From NCBI GenBank assembly GCA_005801025.1, contig SYDZ01000086.1, positions 1-8,368 of the forward strand: 8,368 nucleotides of DNA. The letters are read 5' to 3'. Both the position numbers and the translations under genes were made by a program. Each line of letters opens with the position of its first letter. The stretch's first letter is position 1. The DNA is from Actinomycetota bacterium. GTDB taxonomy: Bacteria; Actinomycetota; Acidimicrobiia; Acidimicrobiales; Ilumatobacteraceae. The notes below the pieces were generated by a model. The model ran no database searches, was not told where the DNA came from, and saw nothing but the letters and a program-made list of their open reading frames with translations. Of this stretch, positions 1-6,656 are shown one piece after another.

Positions 1-1
1 A

Positions 2-895
2 TGGCGCTCTATCGGCGGACCGAACTCTCACGTCTTGCCCGTGCCGATGATGAATGTGATTAACGGTGGTGCTCATGCTGACAACACTCTTGATCTCCAA
101 GAGTTCATGATTATGCCGATCGGCGCTCCGAGCTTTCGAGAGGCTTTGCGTTGGGGAACTGAAACGTATTACCAAATCAAAAAGATTTTGCAATCTCGCG
201 GTTTGTCGACCGCCGTCGGCGATGAGGGTGGATTCGCTCCGAACTTGGCAAGCAATGAAGATGCCATCAAAATTTTGCTTGAGGGAATTACTGCTTCAGG
301 CTTTACACCTGGCACCGACATTGCCATAGCTCTCGACCCAGCCATGAGCGAAATCTACAAAGACGGCTGCTATCACCTCGCAGGCGAGGGCAAGGTCCTC
401 ACGAGCGATGAACTCGTTGATTACTGGGCTCGTCTTGTCAACACATACCCCATCGTCTCGATTGAAGATGGCATGGCAGAAGATGATTGGGATGGCTGGT
501 CTGCTCTCTCACAAGAACTCGGAAGCAGAGTTCAACTCGTCGGGGACGACCTGTTTGTCACCAACGCTGCCCGCCTTGCGATGGGTATTGAACGCAAGAT
601 TGGCAACAGCGTGCTCATCAAACTCAACCAAATTGGCACTCTCACAGAAACCCTGGAAACGATCGAATTGGCATCCCGCCATCGCTACACCAGCGTGATG
701 AGTCATCGCAGTGGCGAGACCGAAGATGCCACAATCGCCGATCTATCTGTGGCCACGAATTGTGGTCAGATTAAAACTGGTGCTCCAGCGCGTAGTGACC
801 GAGTTGCCAAGTACAACCAGCTGCTACGGATTGAAGAGCAGTTGGGCGAAACGGCAGCTTTTCGCGGTCGATCAGCCCTCGCCCCACTTGCCTGA
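2..895 (+). CDS. eno: Enolase (2-phosphoglycerate dehydratase), C-terminal 297 codons; 5' end outside window
   Basis: Enolase interconverts 2-phosphoglycerate and phosphoenolpyruvate in glycolysis; it is cytosolic and Mg-dependent. The reading frame is open from base 2 (W-R-S-I-G-G-P-N-S-H-V-L-P-V-P-M-M-N), so the gene begins upstream; about 135 residues of the usual ~430 are missing. The TTG at 35 is internal to this conserved stretch and is not a start. Family residues are all present: the G-D-E-G-G loop with the catalytic Glu (218-232), Mg ligands Asp (335-337, A-L-D), Glu (464-466, S-I-E-D-G) and Asp (545-550, G-D-D-L-F), the catalytic Lys (620-622, L-I-K-L-N-Q), the S-H-R-S-G-E-T-E-D signature (701-727) and the substrate Lys (773-775, Q-I-K-T-G). 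It ends with TGA at 893-895. The fragment looks intact and functional. The next gene is a DivIC/FtsB homologue, the actinobacterial neighbour order. Confidence 0.98.
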   Translation, partial: WRSIGGPNSHVLPVPMMNVINGGAHADNTLDLQEFMIMPIGAPSFREALRWGTETYYQIKKILQSRGLSTAVGDEGGFAPNLASNEDAIKILLEGITASGFTPGTDIAIALDPAMSEIYKDGCYHLAGEGKVLTSDELVDYWARLVNTYPIVSIEDGMAEDDWDGWSALSQELGSRVQLVGDDLFVTNAARLAMGIERKIGNSVLIKLNQIGTLTETLETIELASRHRYTSVMSHRSGETEDATIADLSVATNCGQIKTGAPARSDRVAKYNQLLRIEEQLGETAAFRGRSALAPLA

Positions 896-923
896 ACCTC
901 GTCAGTCTTGGCATGACGCCACT

Positions 924-942
924 TGCCCGTCTCAAACGGGCA
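924..942. repeat. Perfect 7-bp inverted repeat between eno and the divIC-like gene
   Basis: Arms TGCCCGT (924-930) and ACGGGCA (936-942) flank the loop CTCAA. It lies 28 bases after the eno stop and 10 bases before the next ATG. No T-run follows on either strand, so it is a poor intrinsic terminator; it could be a hairpin at the eno mRNA 3' end or an operator. It overlaps the putative -10 region of the next gene. Confidence 0.5.
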
Positions 943-947
943 GAATA
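941..947 (+). promoter_or_regulatory. Possible -10 element for a leaderless divIC-like transcript
   Basis: CAGAAT/AGAATA ends 5-6 bases before the ATG at 953, which would place transcription start at or next to the A of the start codon. No convincing -35 box was found. The gene has no usable Shine-Dalgarno: the AAAGGG directly abuts the ATG. Leaderless mRNAs with a -10-only promoter are common in Actinobacteria; assigning one here is inference. Confidence 0.3.
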
Positions 948-952
948 AAGGG

Positions 953-1477
953 ATGTCGCGCGGAAATAAAACCACAAGCATCCCGCGCTCTAAAACACGT
1001 GCCAAGAAATCTCCGACAAAGAAGGCCCGCTCAAAAATCGCTTTGGCCACAGATCACACCCGACCTACGCCACGTTCCGAACGAATTGTTCCCAAAGTTC
1101 TCGGGCGCATTGCGATCGGCGTCGGTGCCCTTGTGGTCTTCATTTCCTTCGGCAACTCTTTCTTGGTCTTGCCCGCCACGTCCTGGTTTGGGCAACGAAG
1201 CGAAGTCTCGGGGCGGGAAAAAGAACTGGAGATTATTCGCAAGGCCAATGACGAACTGCAAACCGAAGTTGATCGACTCAAGACGGCTGCCGGGGTGCAG
1301 GACGCAGCCCGAGATGAATTGGGCTTCATCTTGGCGGGTGAGTCGCGCCGACAGATCATTGGTGACAACCGAGCGCCAGTGGACCTCCCCAATGGCTGGC
1401 CGTACGATCTCATCACCCAAATCGTGACCATCAAGGTTGCCGAGGTGGTCGTTGAGGCTTCTCAGCAGACCCCGTGA
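953..1477 (+). CDS. Septum formation initiator (DivIC/FtsB family) membrane protein
   Basis: A 174-residue bitopic cell-division protein of the DivIC/FtsB family, whose members join FtsL and FtsQ/DivIB in the divisome and help activate septal wall synthesis. Layout: a basic, Lys/Arg/Ser/Thr-rich cytoplasmic N-terminus (1-48), one membrane helix (about 51-73, G-R-I-A-I-G-V-G-A-L-V-V-F), then an extracytoplasmic coiled coil (about 82-112, rich in E/K/L and including K-A-N-D-E-L). After it comes the family's A-A-R-D-E-L-G-F-I-L-A-G-E segment (118-130), and the C-terminal part carries L-P-N-G-W-P-Y (145-151). The long basic tail before the helix is typical of actinobacterial members. The ATG at 953 is chosen; an in-frame TTG at 923 would add ten residues, but it has no ribosome site and starts inside an inverted repeat. 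In mycobacteria the same eno-divIC pair is followed by a DUF501 gene and ppx; here that continuation is absent. Confidence 0.9.
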   Translation: MSRGNKTTSIPRSKTRAKKSPTKKARSKIALATDHTRPTPRSERIVPKVLGRIAIGVGALVVFISFGNSFLVLPATSWFGQRSEVSGREKELEIIRKANDELQTEVDRLKTAAGVQDAARDELGFILAGESRRQIIGDNRAPVDLPNGWPYDLITQIVTIKVAEVVVEASQQTP

Positions 1478-1483
1478 GACCAA

Positions 1484-1507
1484 GTTAACTGTGACTTCGA
1501 CAGTAAC
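1484..1507. promoter_or_regulatory. Inverted repeat upstream of the Mo-hydroxylase large subunit (candidate operator or hairpin)
   Basis: Left arm GTTAACTGT (1484-1492) and right arm ACAGTAAC (1500-1507) are complementary apart from one extra A in the left arm; the spacer is GACTTCG. It starts seven bases after the divIC-like stop codon and ends 73 bases before the GTG at 1581. It could be a repressor binding site or a weak terminator-like hairpin; no T-run follows. A looser pair, GATGAG (1508-1513) and CTCATC (1533-1538), lies just downstream. Confidence 0.4.
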
Positions 1508-1568
1508 GATGAGCACTTCATAGGAGTAATGTCTCATCTGTTGGGAGCAGTTCTCAGCACTTGTACAC

Positions 1569-1573
1569 AGGGG
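1569..1573 (+). promoter_or_regulatory. Shine-Dalgarno-like AGGGG deciding the GTG start at 1581
   Basis: AGGGG lies seven bases before the GTG at 1581. It supports that codon as the start, and the encoded beginning T-G-G-S-I-L-G-N-R-V-L-R-K-E-D-P matches the usual N-terminus of the family. Confidence 0.6.
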
Positions 1574-1580
1574 TTCAATC

Positions 1581-3869
1581 GTGACTGGTGGCAGCATTCT
1601 TGGTAATCGTGTTCTTCGCAAAGAAGATCCAAAGTTTCTTACAACTGGCGGTGAGTACGTTGACGACTTGCTGAATGAGCCGAGTCTCGTAGGGGGTCTT
1701 CACGTCACGTATGCGCGGTCCTCGGCAGCTCATGCGCGCGTCTTGTCAATCGATACCTCAGAAGCAGAATCAATGCCGGGTGTCGTCGCGGTTTTCACCG
1801 CGGCCTCACTTGACTTGCAGCCTATACCAGCGGCCTTCAACCCAATGGTCGCGCGCACACTTCTTGCGAGCGACAAAGTGCGATATGTCGGCGAGCCAAT
1901 CGTGGCTATCGTCACCGAAACTCGTGAACAAGGTGAAGATGCCGCTGAGGCAATCATCGTTGATTACGACTATCTCGAAGTATTCGTTGACCTTGAAACA
2001 TCAATGGCGAGTAGCACACATATCTACGAATCCGCTGGAAGCAATGTTGTCTTTGATACAACTGCGCTTGGTATTCCAGAAAACACTGGTGACGCTTATT
2101 TTGAAGGTTGCGAAGTCATCGTGAAAGGTCGCTTCCTGAATCAGCGCGTCGCACCTTGTCCGTTAGAAGTTCGTGGTGCTGCTGCCGTATGGGGTGACGA
2201 TGGACGTTTGACACAATGGCTTTCAACTCAGCACGCCCAAGGTACAGTCGCTCCGATCGCTGCCGCTAATGGTGTCGCCGAGACTCAAGTTCATATTCTC
2301 ACCCCCGATGTTGGTGGCGGATTTGGAGCCAAGATTGGCGCCTATCCAGAAGAACTTCTGCTCGGTGTAATCGCCAAGAAAGTTGGTCGTGCCGTGAAGT
2401 GGCGCGAGACGAGGAGCGAGTCAATGGTTGCTCTTGGTCATGGTCGCGCACAGCTGCAGTACATCACTTTGGGCGGAACTAAAGCCGGCAAAGTCACCCA
2501 CTACCAGTTGTGGGCGATTCAAGATGCTGGCGGATTTGCTGATATGGGAACGATCTTGGCCCCATTCATGACTCGCCCTATGTCAAGTGGCGTGTATGCA
2601 ATTCCCAATATTGAATGTCGTACGACCTCCGTCGTCACCAACACAACTCCTGTTGTTGCCTACCGCGGCGCTGGGCGTCCCGAAGCAACGGCAGCGATTG
2701 AACGCGCCATGGATCTATTTGCCTTTGAGATCGGTATGGATCCCGCTGAAGTCCGACGGATCAACTTGATCCCCAAGTTCCTTGAGCCACACACGACTGT
2801 TGTCGGTCAGACCTATGACGTTGGCGATTATGAGACTGCGCTGGACAAGGCCTTGCAGGTCGCCGGTTACGCCGAGTTGCGCGCCGAGCAGGCGAAGCGT
2901 CGTGCGGGTGGTGACACCAAGCAGTTAGGTATCGGCGTCAGCGTGTACGTCGAAATCACTGGTGGTGTCGGCAACGGCGAATCAGCAAAAGTTGAAGTGC
3001 TTGATGACGGTCGTGCTGTGGTCTACACCGGCACGTCTCCTCATGGACAAGGTCACGACACAGCATGGTCCATGCTTGTACAAGAGCAGACCGGCATCCC
3101 AATGGACAAGATTGAACTTGTCTGGGGCGACACCGACCTTGTTCCGATCGGTACTGGCACCATGGGTTCACGATCCTTGCAACAGGGTGGAAACGCAGTC
3201 TTCGCAGTGGCCGGCGAATTGGTCAATAAGGCCAAGTCAGTCGCCGCGCGCATTCTTGAAGTGAGCGAAGCCGATGTTGTCTTGGATAAAGATCGCGCTT
3301 CCTTCCATGTTGTGGGCACACCAGCGGTCACAAAAACTTGGGCAGATCTCGCCGTCGCCGAAAAATCATCTGGCGGCCTCAACCATGCCGATGTCATCAA
3401 CGTCTCCGGCGCAACTTTCCCCTTTGGGGCACATGTTGCTGTCGTGGAAGTTGACACTGAGACAGGCAAAGTTCGCCATATTGCGCACACTGCCTGTGAC
3501 GATGCTGGCAAAGTTCTCAATCCGTTGCTCCTCGAGGGTCAGATCCACGGTGGCGTGGCTCAGGGAGCCGCTCAAGCGCTGCTCGAAGAGGTTATGTACG
3601 ACTCTGATGCCAACCCGATCACATCCAACTTGGCGGACTACGGCTTCATCTCAGCGGCCGAACTGCCGAGCGTCACGGTGGTGCATATGGAGACTCCGAC
3701 CCCCATCAACTTGCTGGGAGCCAAAGGCATTGGCGAATCAGGCACTATCGGCTCAACGCCAGCCCTGCAGTCCGCCGTTGTTGATGCTGTCTCACATTTA
3801 GGCGTGCGCAATATCGAAATGCCGTGCACCGCTGAGCGCGTCTGGCAAGCAATCCAAGCCGCACGTTGA
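1581..3869 (+). CDS. Molybdopterin-binding large subunit, xanthine dehydrogenase / form II CoxL-like family
   Basis: This 762-residue protein is the catalytic subunit of a cytosolic molybdenum hydroxylase that oxidises a substrate using water-derived oxygen at a Mo-cytosine-dinucleotide centre. The N-terminal a/b-hammerhead domain (about 15-125) carries R-V-L-R-K-E-D-P-K-F-L; Moco-binding regions follow at about 140-375 and 400-670. Visible motifs are G-G-G-F-G-A-K (245-251), the active-site loop A-Y-R-G-A-G-R (360-366) and G-A-K-G-I-G-E-S-G with the expected catalytic Glu at 719. Length is normal and there are no frameshifts. AYRGAGR is the published signature of form II CoxL-like proteins; form I CO dehydrogenase has AYXCSFR with a Cu-binding Cys, absent here. 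CO oxidation should therefore not be assumed; a purine, aldehyde or other heterocycle is equally possible. The GTG start has an AGGGG ribosome site. The partner small and medium subunits are encoded 3.8 kb downstream, not adjacent, which is odd. Confidence 0.93.
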   Translation: MTGGSILGNRVLRKEDPKFLTTGGEYVDDLLNEPSLVGGLHVTYARSSAAHARVLSIDTSEAESMPGVVAVFTAASLDLQPIPAAFNPMVARTLLASDKVRYVGEPIVAIVTETREQGEDAAEAIIVDYDYLEVFVDLETSMASSTHIYESAGSNVVFDTTALGIPENTGDAYFEGCEVIVKGRFLNQRVAPCPLEVRGAAAVWGDDGRLTQWLSTQHAQGTVAPIAAANGVAETQVHILTPDVGGGFGAKIGAYPEELLLGVIAKKVGRAVKWRETRSESMVALGHGRAQLQYITLGGTKAGKVTHYQLWAIQDAGGFADMGTILAPFMTRPMSSGVYAIPNIECRTTSVVTNTTPVVAYRGAGRPEATAAIERAMDLFAFEIGMDPAEVRRINLIPKFLEPHTTVVGQTYDVGDYETALDKALQVAGYAELRAEQAKRRAGGDTKQLGIGVSVYVEITGGVGNGESAKVEVLDDGRAVVYTGTSPHGQGHDTAWSMLVQEQTGIPMDKIELVWGDTDLVPIGTGTMGSRSLQQGGNAVFAVAGELVNKAKSVAARILEVSEADVVLDKDRASFHVVGTPAVTKTWADLAVAEKSSGGLNHADVINVSGATFPFGAHVAVVEVDTETGKVRHIAHTACDDAGKVLNPLLLEGQIHGGVAQGAAQALLEEVMYDSDANPITSNLADYGFISAAELPSVTVVHMETPTPINLLGAKGIGESGTIGSTPALQSAVVDAVSHLGVRNIEMPCTAERVWQAIQAAR

Positions 3870-3891
3870 GATAAAAACTGACAAATCTTCG

Positions 3892-3920
3892 TGGGTGAGG
3901 CTCCTCAGACCCATCATTTG
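3892..3920 (+). terminator. Weak terminator-like hairpin after the large subunit gene
   Basis: TGGGT+GAGG (3892-3900) can pair with CCTC and ACCCA (3903-3906, 3909-3913), with AG bulged on the 3' side. The tail is only TCATTTG, so termination would be weak. It separates the Mo-subunit gene (stop at 3869) from the transporter (ATG at 3935) and suggests separate transcription units without proving it. Confidence 0.3.
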
Positions 3921-3926
3921 TAGGAT
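3921..3926 (+). promoter_or_regulatory. Possible -10 box (TAGGAT) for a leaderless transporter operon
   Basis: TAGGAT fits the TANNNT actinobacterial -10 pattern and ends eight bases before the ATG at 3935, so transcription would begin within a few bases of the start codon. No Shine-Dalgarno precedes that ATG (the spacer is ACAACCTT). No clear -35 was found. Confidence 0.4.
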
Positions 3927-3934
3927 ACAACCTT

Positions 3935-4966
3935 ATGTCTGTCTCCCCGATTCTCGCCAGCAGATTGGTCCGCCACTTTGGTTCTGGTGTCAACATTGTC
4001 AAAGCAGTCGATGGGGTTGACCTCGAAGTTCGGCAAGGCGAAATCTTTGGTTTCCTTGGGCCCAACGGTGCCGGCAAGAGCACAACAGTGCGCATGCTCA
4101 CAACCTTGCTCAAGCCCACCTCGGGGACTGCCACCGTGGCAGGGTATGACGTCGTCAAAAATGCTGACCTAGTTCGACGCTCCATCGGTGTGGCACTCCA
4201 AGATGCCGCCATCGATCCATTGATGACTGGTCGTGAACTGTTGGCTTTGCAAGCAGTTCTCTATGGTCTGTCGAAAAATGCTGGGAAAACTCGCGGCGAA
4301 GAACTGCTTGGGCGCGTTGGTCTAACCGAGGCTGCTGACCGCCGCGTCGGGACGTATTCCGGCGGCATGCGACGTCGCCTTGACCTAGCTCTCTCGCTTG
4401 TTCACGAACCCACCGTATTGTTTCTTGATGAGCCGACGACAGGTCTCGACCCCATGAGTCGTTTGACGTTATGGGAGGAAGTCAAACGTCTCAATGCTGG
4501 CGGAACGACTGTTCTTCTCACCACCCAATACCTTGAGGAAGCCGATCAACTCGCTGATCGAGTGGCAATCATTGACCATGGACGAATTGTTCGACAAGGT
4601 GCGCCGCGTGAACTCAAAGCGATGGTTGGCTCACCCACTTTGAGTATCAAAGTGGGGAGCGATCAGTCCGAAGAAGCCCGCTCTATCCTGGCGCGCTTTG
4701 GTGATTTACGCACGACATCAGAAGGCACATTGGGAGTCGGCCTCGCACGCGGTGCCGAAGACGTCGCAACAGTGATCCGCGCACTTGACGAAGCTGGACT
4801 CAAGGTTCGTCATCTAGAACTTGACGAACCCAGTTTGGATGATGTCTTCGCCGAGGCAACGGGACATCGCCTTGAAGGCGCAGGTAAGACTGATACAGGT
4901 GAGAAAAATTCCGAAGCGGTGGATACACAAGAAACTCAAGGCCGTCGCAAGCGCCGTGACCGTTGA
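3935..4966 (+). CDS. ABC transporter ATP-binding protein, DrrA-like (ABC-2 export type)
   Basis: This 343-residue nucleotide-binding subunit would energise the two permeases encoded next. Walker A is G-P-N-G-A-G-K-S-T (42-50), the Q-loop Gln is at 89, the signature is Y-S-G-G-M-R-R-R-L (141-149) and Walker B with its catalytic Glu is V-L-F-L-D-E-P (161-167). The H-loop position carries Gln198 (T-T-Q-Y-L-E-E-A-D) in place of His, as in the daunorubicin exporter ATPase DrrA. A C-terminal accessory domain (about 210-314) ends in S-L-D-D-V-F-A-E-A-T-G-H-R (300-312), also typical of DrrA relatives. A charged, low-complexity tail (316-343, ending R-R-K-R-R-D-R) is extra. The family exports drugs, lipids or polyketides; the substrate here is unknown. 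Its stop overlaps the next ATG by one base (TGATG), so the two are translationally coupled. Confidence 0.95.
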   Translation: MSVSPILASRLVRHFGSGVNIVKAVDGVDLEVRQGEIFGFLGPNGAGKSTTVRMLTTLLKPTSGTATVAGYDVVKNADLVRRSIGVALQDAAIDPLMTGRELLALQAVLYGLSKNAGKTRGEELLGRVGLTEAADRRVGTYSGGMRRRLDLALSLVHEPTVLFLDEPTTGLDPMSRLTLWEEVKRLNAGGTTVLLTTQYLEEADQLADRVAIIDHGRIVRQGAPRELKAMVGSPTLSIKVGSDQSEEARSILARFGDLRTTSEGTLGVGLARGAEDVATVIRALDEAGLKVRHLELDEPSLDDVFAEATGHRLEGAGKTDTGEKNSEAVDTQETQGRRKRRDR

Positions 4967-5796
4967 TGAATATCGCGATAACTGCTCCGCATTTGATGAA
5001 GTCCCCGCGATCGTTGCGTTCGCTATTCCAACACAGTTTTGTGCTCACGAAGCGCAGCGTGCTCGGCCGTTTACGCCAGCCGGCAATCATTGCTCCTTCT
5101 TTTATTTTCCCGTTATTTTTTGCCGCTCTTGGCTCAGCAAGTTTTCACAAGTTGGCCGAGGACCCCTACTTCACCAAAAATATCGCCACATCATTTTTGA
5201 ACTATGCCATCGCCGGAGCCGTTCTCCAGGGCGTACTCTTTTCTTCAATTTCGGCAGCAAGCGATTTAGCAATTGACATTGAACAAGGTTTCTTTGAAAG
5301 ATTGCTCGCTTCACCTATCAGTCGCACCTCTATCGTCTTGGGTCGCCTGGCTGGGAGCATGGTCGTTGCCGTGATTCAAGTGACAATATTCCTACTGGTA
5401 TTTATCGGCGCTGGAGCGCGCCTCAAGAGTGGTCCATTGGGATTCATTGGACTCGTCATCGGAGGGGCTTTATTGAGCCTCGCCATGAGCGCGATGATGG
5501 CAGGCTTAGCGATCAAAAGTGGAAGTTCCGAAGTGGTACAAAGTGCCTTTCCATTAATCTTTGTTTTGATGTTTTTATCTTCGGCGTTTTTCCCACGTCA
5601 TTACATGAGTGGCTGGTATCGAACTGTCGCTGACTGGAATCCGATATCGCACATCGTTGAAGGTTTCCAGGGTTTCATCAACCAGGAACTTGATTTCTCA
5701 CAGTTCGCAAAGGCCTGGCTGCTCCCCCTCGCAGTTGCCATCGTCAGTATCTTTTTCGCGCTCCGCTCACTCTCGAAACGACTAGCCGCATCATGA
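4966..5796 (+). CDS. ABC-2 type transporter permease, DrrB-like (first of two)
   Basis: A 276-residue integral membrane protein with six likely helices (about 40-60, 78-98, 124-150, 156-182, 194-209 and 250-268). Between the second and third helices lies the conserved ABC-2 segment D-I-E-Q-G-F-F-E-R-L-L-A-S-P (104-117), the loop expected to contact the ATPase; N-P-I-S-H (225-229) precedes the last helix, also typical of the family. The ATG at 4966 is chosen because it overlaps the ATPase stop codon; a TTG one codon earlier and an ATG at 4996 are alternatives. It overlaps the second permease gene by four bases (ATGA at 5793-5796). It probably pairs with the second permease to form a heterodimeric channel. 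The substrate cannot be read from the sequence. Confidence 0.92.
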   Translation: MNIAITAPHLMKSPRSLRSLFQHSFVLTKRSVLGRLRQPAIIAPSFIFPLFFAALGSASFHKLAEDPYFTKNIATSFLNYAIAGAVLQGVLFSSISAASDLAIDIEQGFFERLLASPISRTSIVLGRLAGSMVVAVIQVTIFLLVFIGAGARLKSGPLGFIGLVIGGALLSLAMSAMMAGLAIKSGSSEVVQSAFPLIFVLMFLSSAFFPRHYMSGWYRTVADWNPISHIVEGFQGFINQELDFSQFAKAWLLPLAVAIVSIFFALRSLSKRLAAS

Positions 5797-6599
5797 GTTC
5801 ATCTCCTGTCTCCTCGTCCATAGAAACTGGACTGCACGCTGCCCAACCAATAGATGTCATCAAGGTTCTTGTGCAACGTTCGATGATGCGAGTTCGTCGC
5901 ATGCCTTCGGCATTCATCCCGTCATTGATCATGCCAGTTTTTCAACTCATTGCCTTCAGCGGTGCTTTCGGATTTGCGGTGACAAGTCTCGGGATCAAGA
6001 ATGCCCTTGATTGGTATGTGCCGCTGAACGCCATTCAGGGTGCCAGTTTCGGCGCAGTGGGTGTCAGTTTCGGTCTCATCAACGATATGCAAACTGGCTT
6101 CTTTGATCGCATCTTGTTGGCACCAACGCGTCGCTGGGTGATGGTCGCCGCTCCCCTCGCCGCTGCAATCGTGCGTTGCATCGTGCCCGTAGCCTTCGTC
6201 ATTATCATCGGATTTCTGGGAGGAATGAATACTCCTGGCGGACTATTGGCACTTGTATGCCTGGCGATCTCAGCAATTGGTATCGGCCTCGTGTCTTGTG
6301 CCTTTGCTTTGGGACTGACATTTCGTCTGCAAAATCTTGGAGCCGCAACGTTGACTCAATTTGGTATCTTCTTCACGATTTTTCTCTCCACATCACAAGT
6401 TCCTATTTCTGCAATGACTGGATGGTTGAGTTCAGTGGCACGGATCAATCCAATGACTAATGTGTTGCGTCTTGCGCGACAAGGTTTCCTTGGTGACGTC
6501 ACTTGGGAAGGTTCCTGGGGTGGATTGTTGGCAATCGCCGTCTTACTCTTGCTCTCCTGCTGGTATGCCATAGCGGGCATCAAGAAATTCGACCAGTAA
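5793..6599 (+). CDS. ABC-2 type transporter permease, DrrB-like (second of two)
   Basis: A 268-residue membrane protein and the second half of the presumed heterodimeric channel. A Ser-rich, soluble N-terminus (1-20) precedes several hydrophobic helices beginning near residue 42. The ABC-2 segment N-D-M-Q-T-G-F-F-D-R-I-L-L-A-P (97-111) matches the equivalent loop of the first permease. An I-N-P-M-T-N motif near the end parallels N-P-I-S-H there. The two permeases differ clearly in sequence, so they are paralogues of an old duplication, not a recent tandem copy. The start at 5793 overlaps the previous stop by four bases, indicating translational coupling. It ends with TAA at 6597-6599; the gap to the next gene is 57 bases with no obvious terminator. 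Confidence 0.92.
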   Translation: MSSSPVSSSIETGLHAAQPIDVIKVLVQRSMMRVRRMPSAFIPSLIMPVFQLIAFSGAFGFAVTSLGIKNALDWYVPLNAIQGASFGAVGVSFGLINDMQTGFFDRILLAPTRRWVMVAAPLAAAIVRCIVPVAFVIIIGFLGGMNTPGGLLALVCLAISAIGIGLVSCAFALGLTFRLQNLGAATLTQFGIFFTIFLSTSQVPISAMTGWLSSVARINPMTNVLRLARQGFLGDVTWEGSWGGLLAIAVLLLLSCWYAIAGIKKFDQ

Positions 6600-6644
6600 T
6601 CCACACAATTCACCGAGACGAACTCACCGTTTACGCTCTTCAGC

Positions 6645-6653
6645 GAATACTCT
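6645..6653 (+). promoter_or_regulatory. Possible -10 sequence just before the BtuF-like gene
   Basis: GAATAC (6645-6650) and the overlapping TACTCT (6648-6653, TANNNT) lie three to six bases before the ATG at 6657, and no Shine-Dalgarno is present. This fits a leaderless start, but the gene could equally be read through from the permeases 57 bases upstream. Confidence 0.2.
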
Positions 6654-6656
6654 GCC

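Noticed and set aside
900..918. CGTCA / TGACG inverted pair just after eno as a terminator
   Set aside because: Only five base pairs with a nine-base loop and no T-run; expected by chance.
711..1427. A 238-codon open frame on + spanning the end of eno and most of the divIC-like gene
   Set aside because: It overlaps two clearly recognisable genes in another frame; its translation is rich in Arg, Pro, Ser and Trp with no family resemblance.
1529..1606. Possible 25-codon leader peptide (ending W-W-Q-H-S-W) overlapping the large subunit start, preceded by AGGAG
   Set aside because: AGGAG is only two bases from the ATG, too close for normal initiation, and nothing else supports translation.
1031..1621. 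A 196-codon open frame on the minus strand opposite the divIC-like gene
   Set aside because: Antisense to a well-supported gene and its flank; the translation shows no recognisable motif and there is no ribosome site.
1581..3869. Calling the large subunit a true CO dehydrogenase (coxL)
   Set aside because: The form I Cys-containing loop is absent; only the form II AYRGAGR motif is present, so a CO-oxidation call is not supported.
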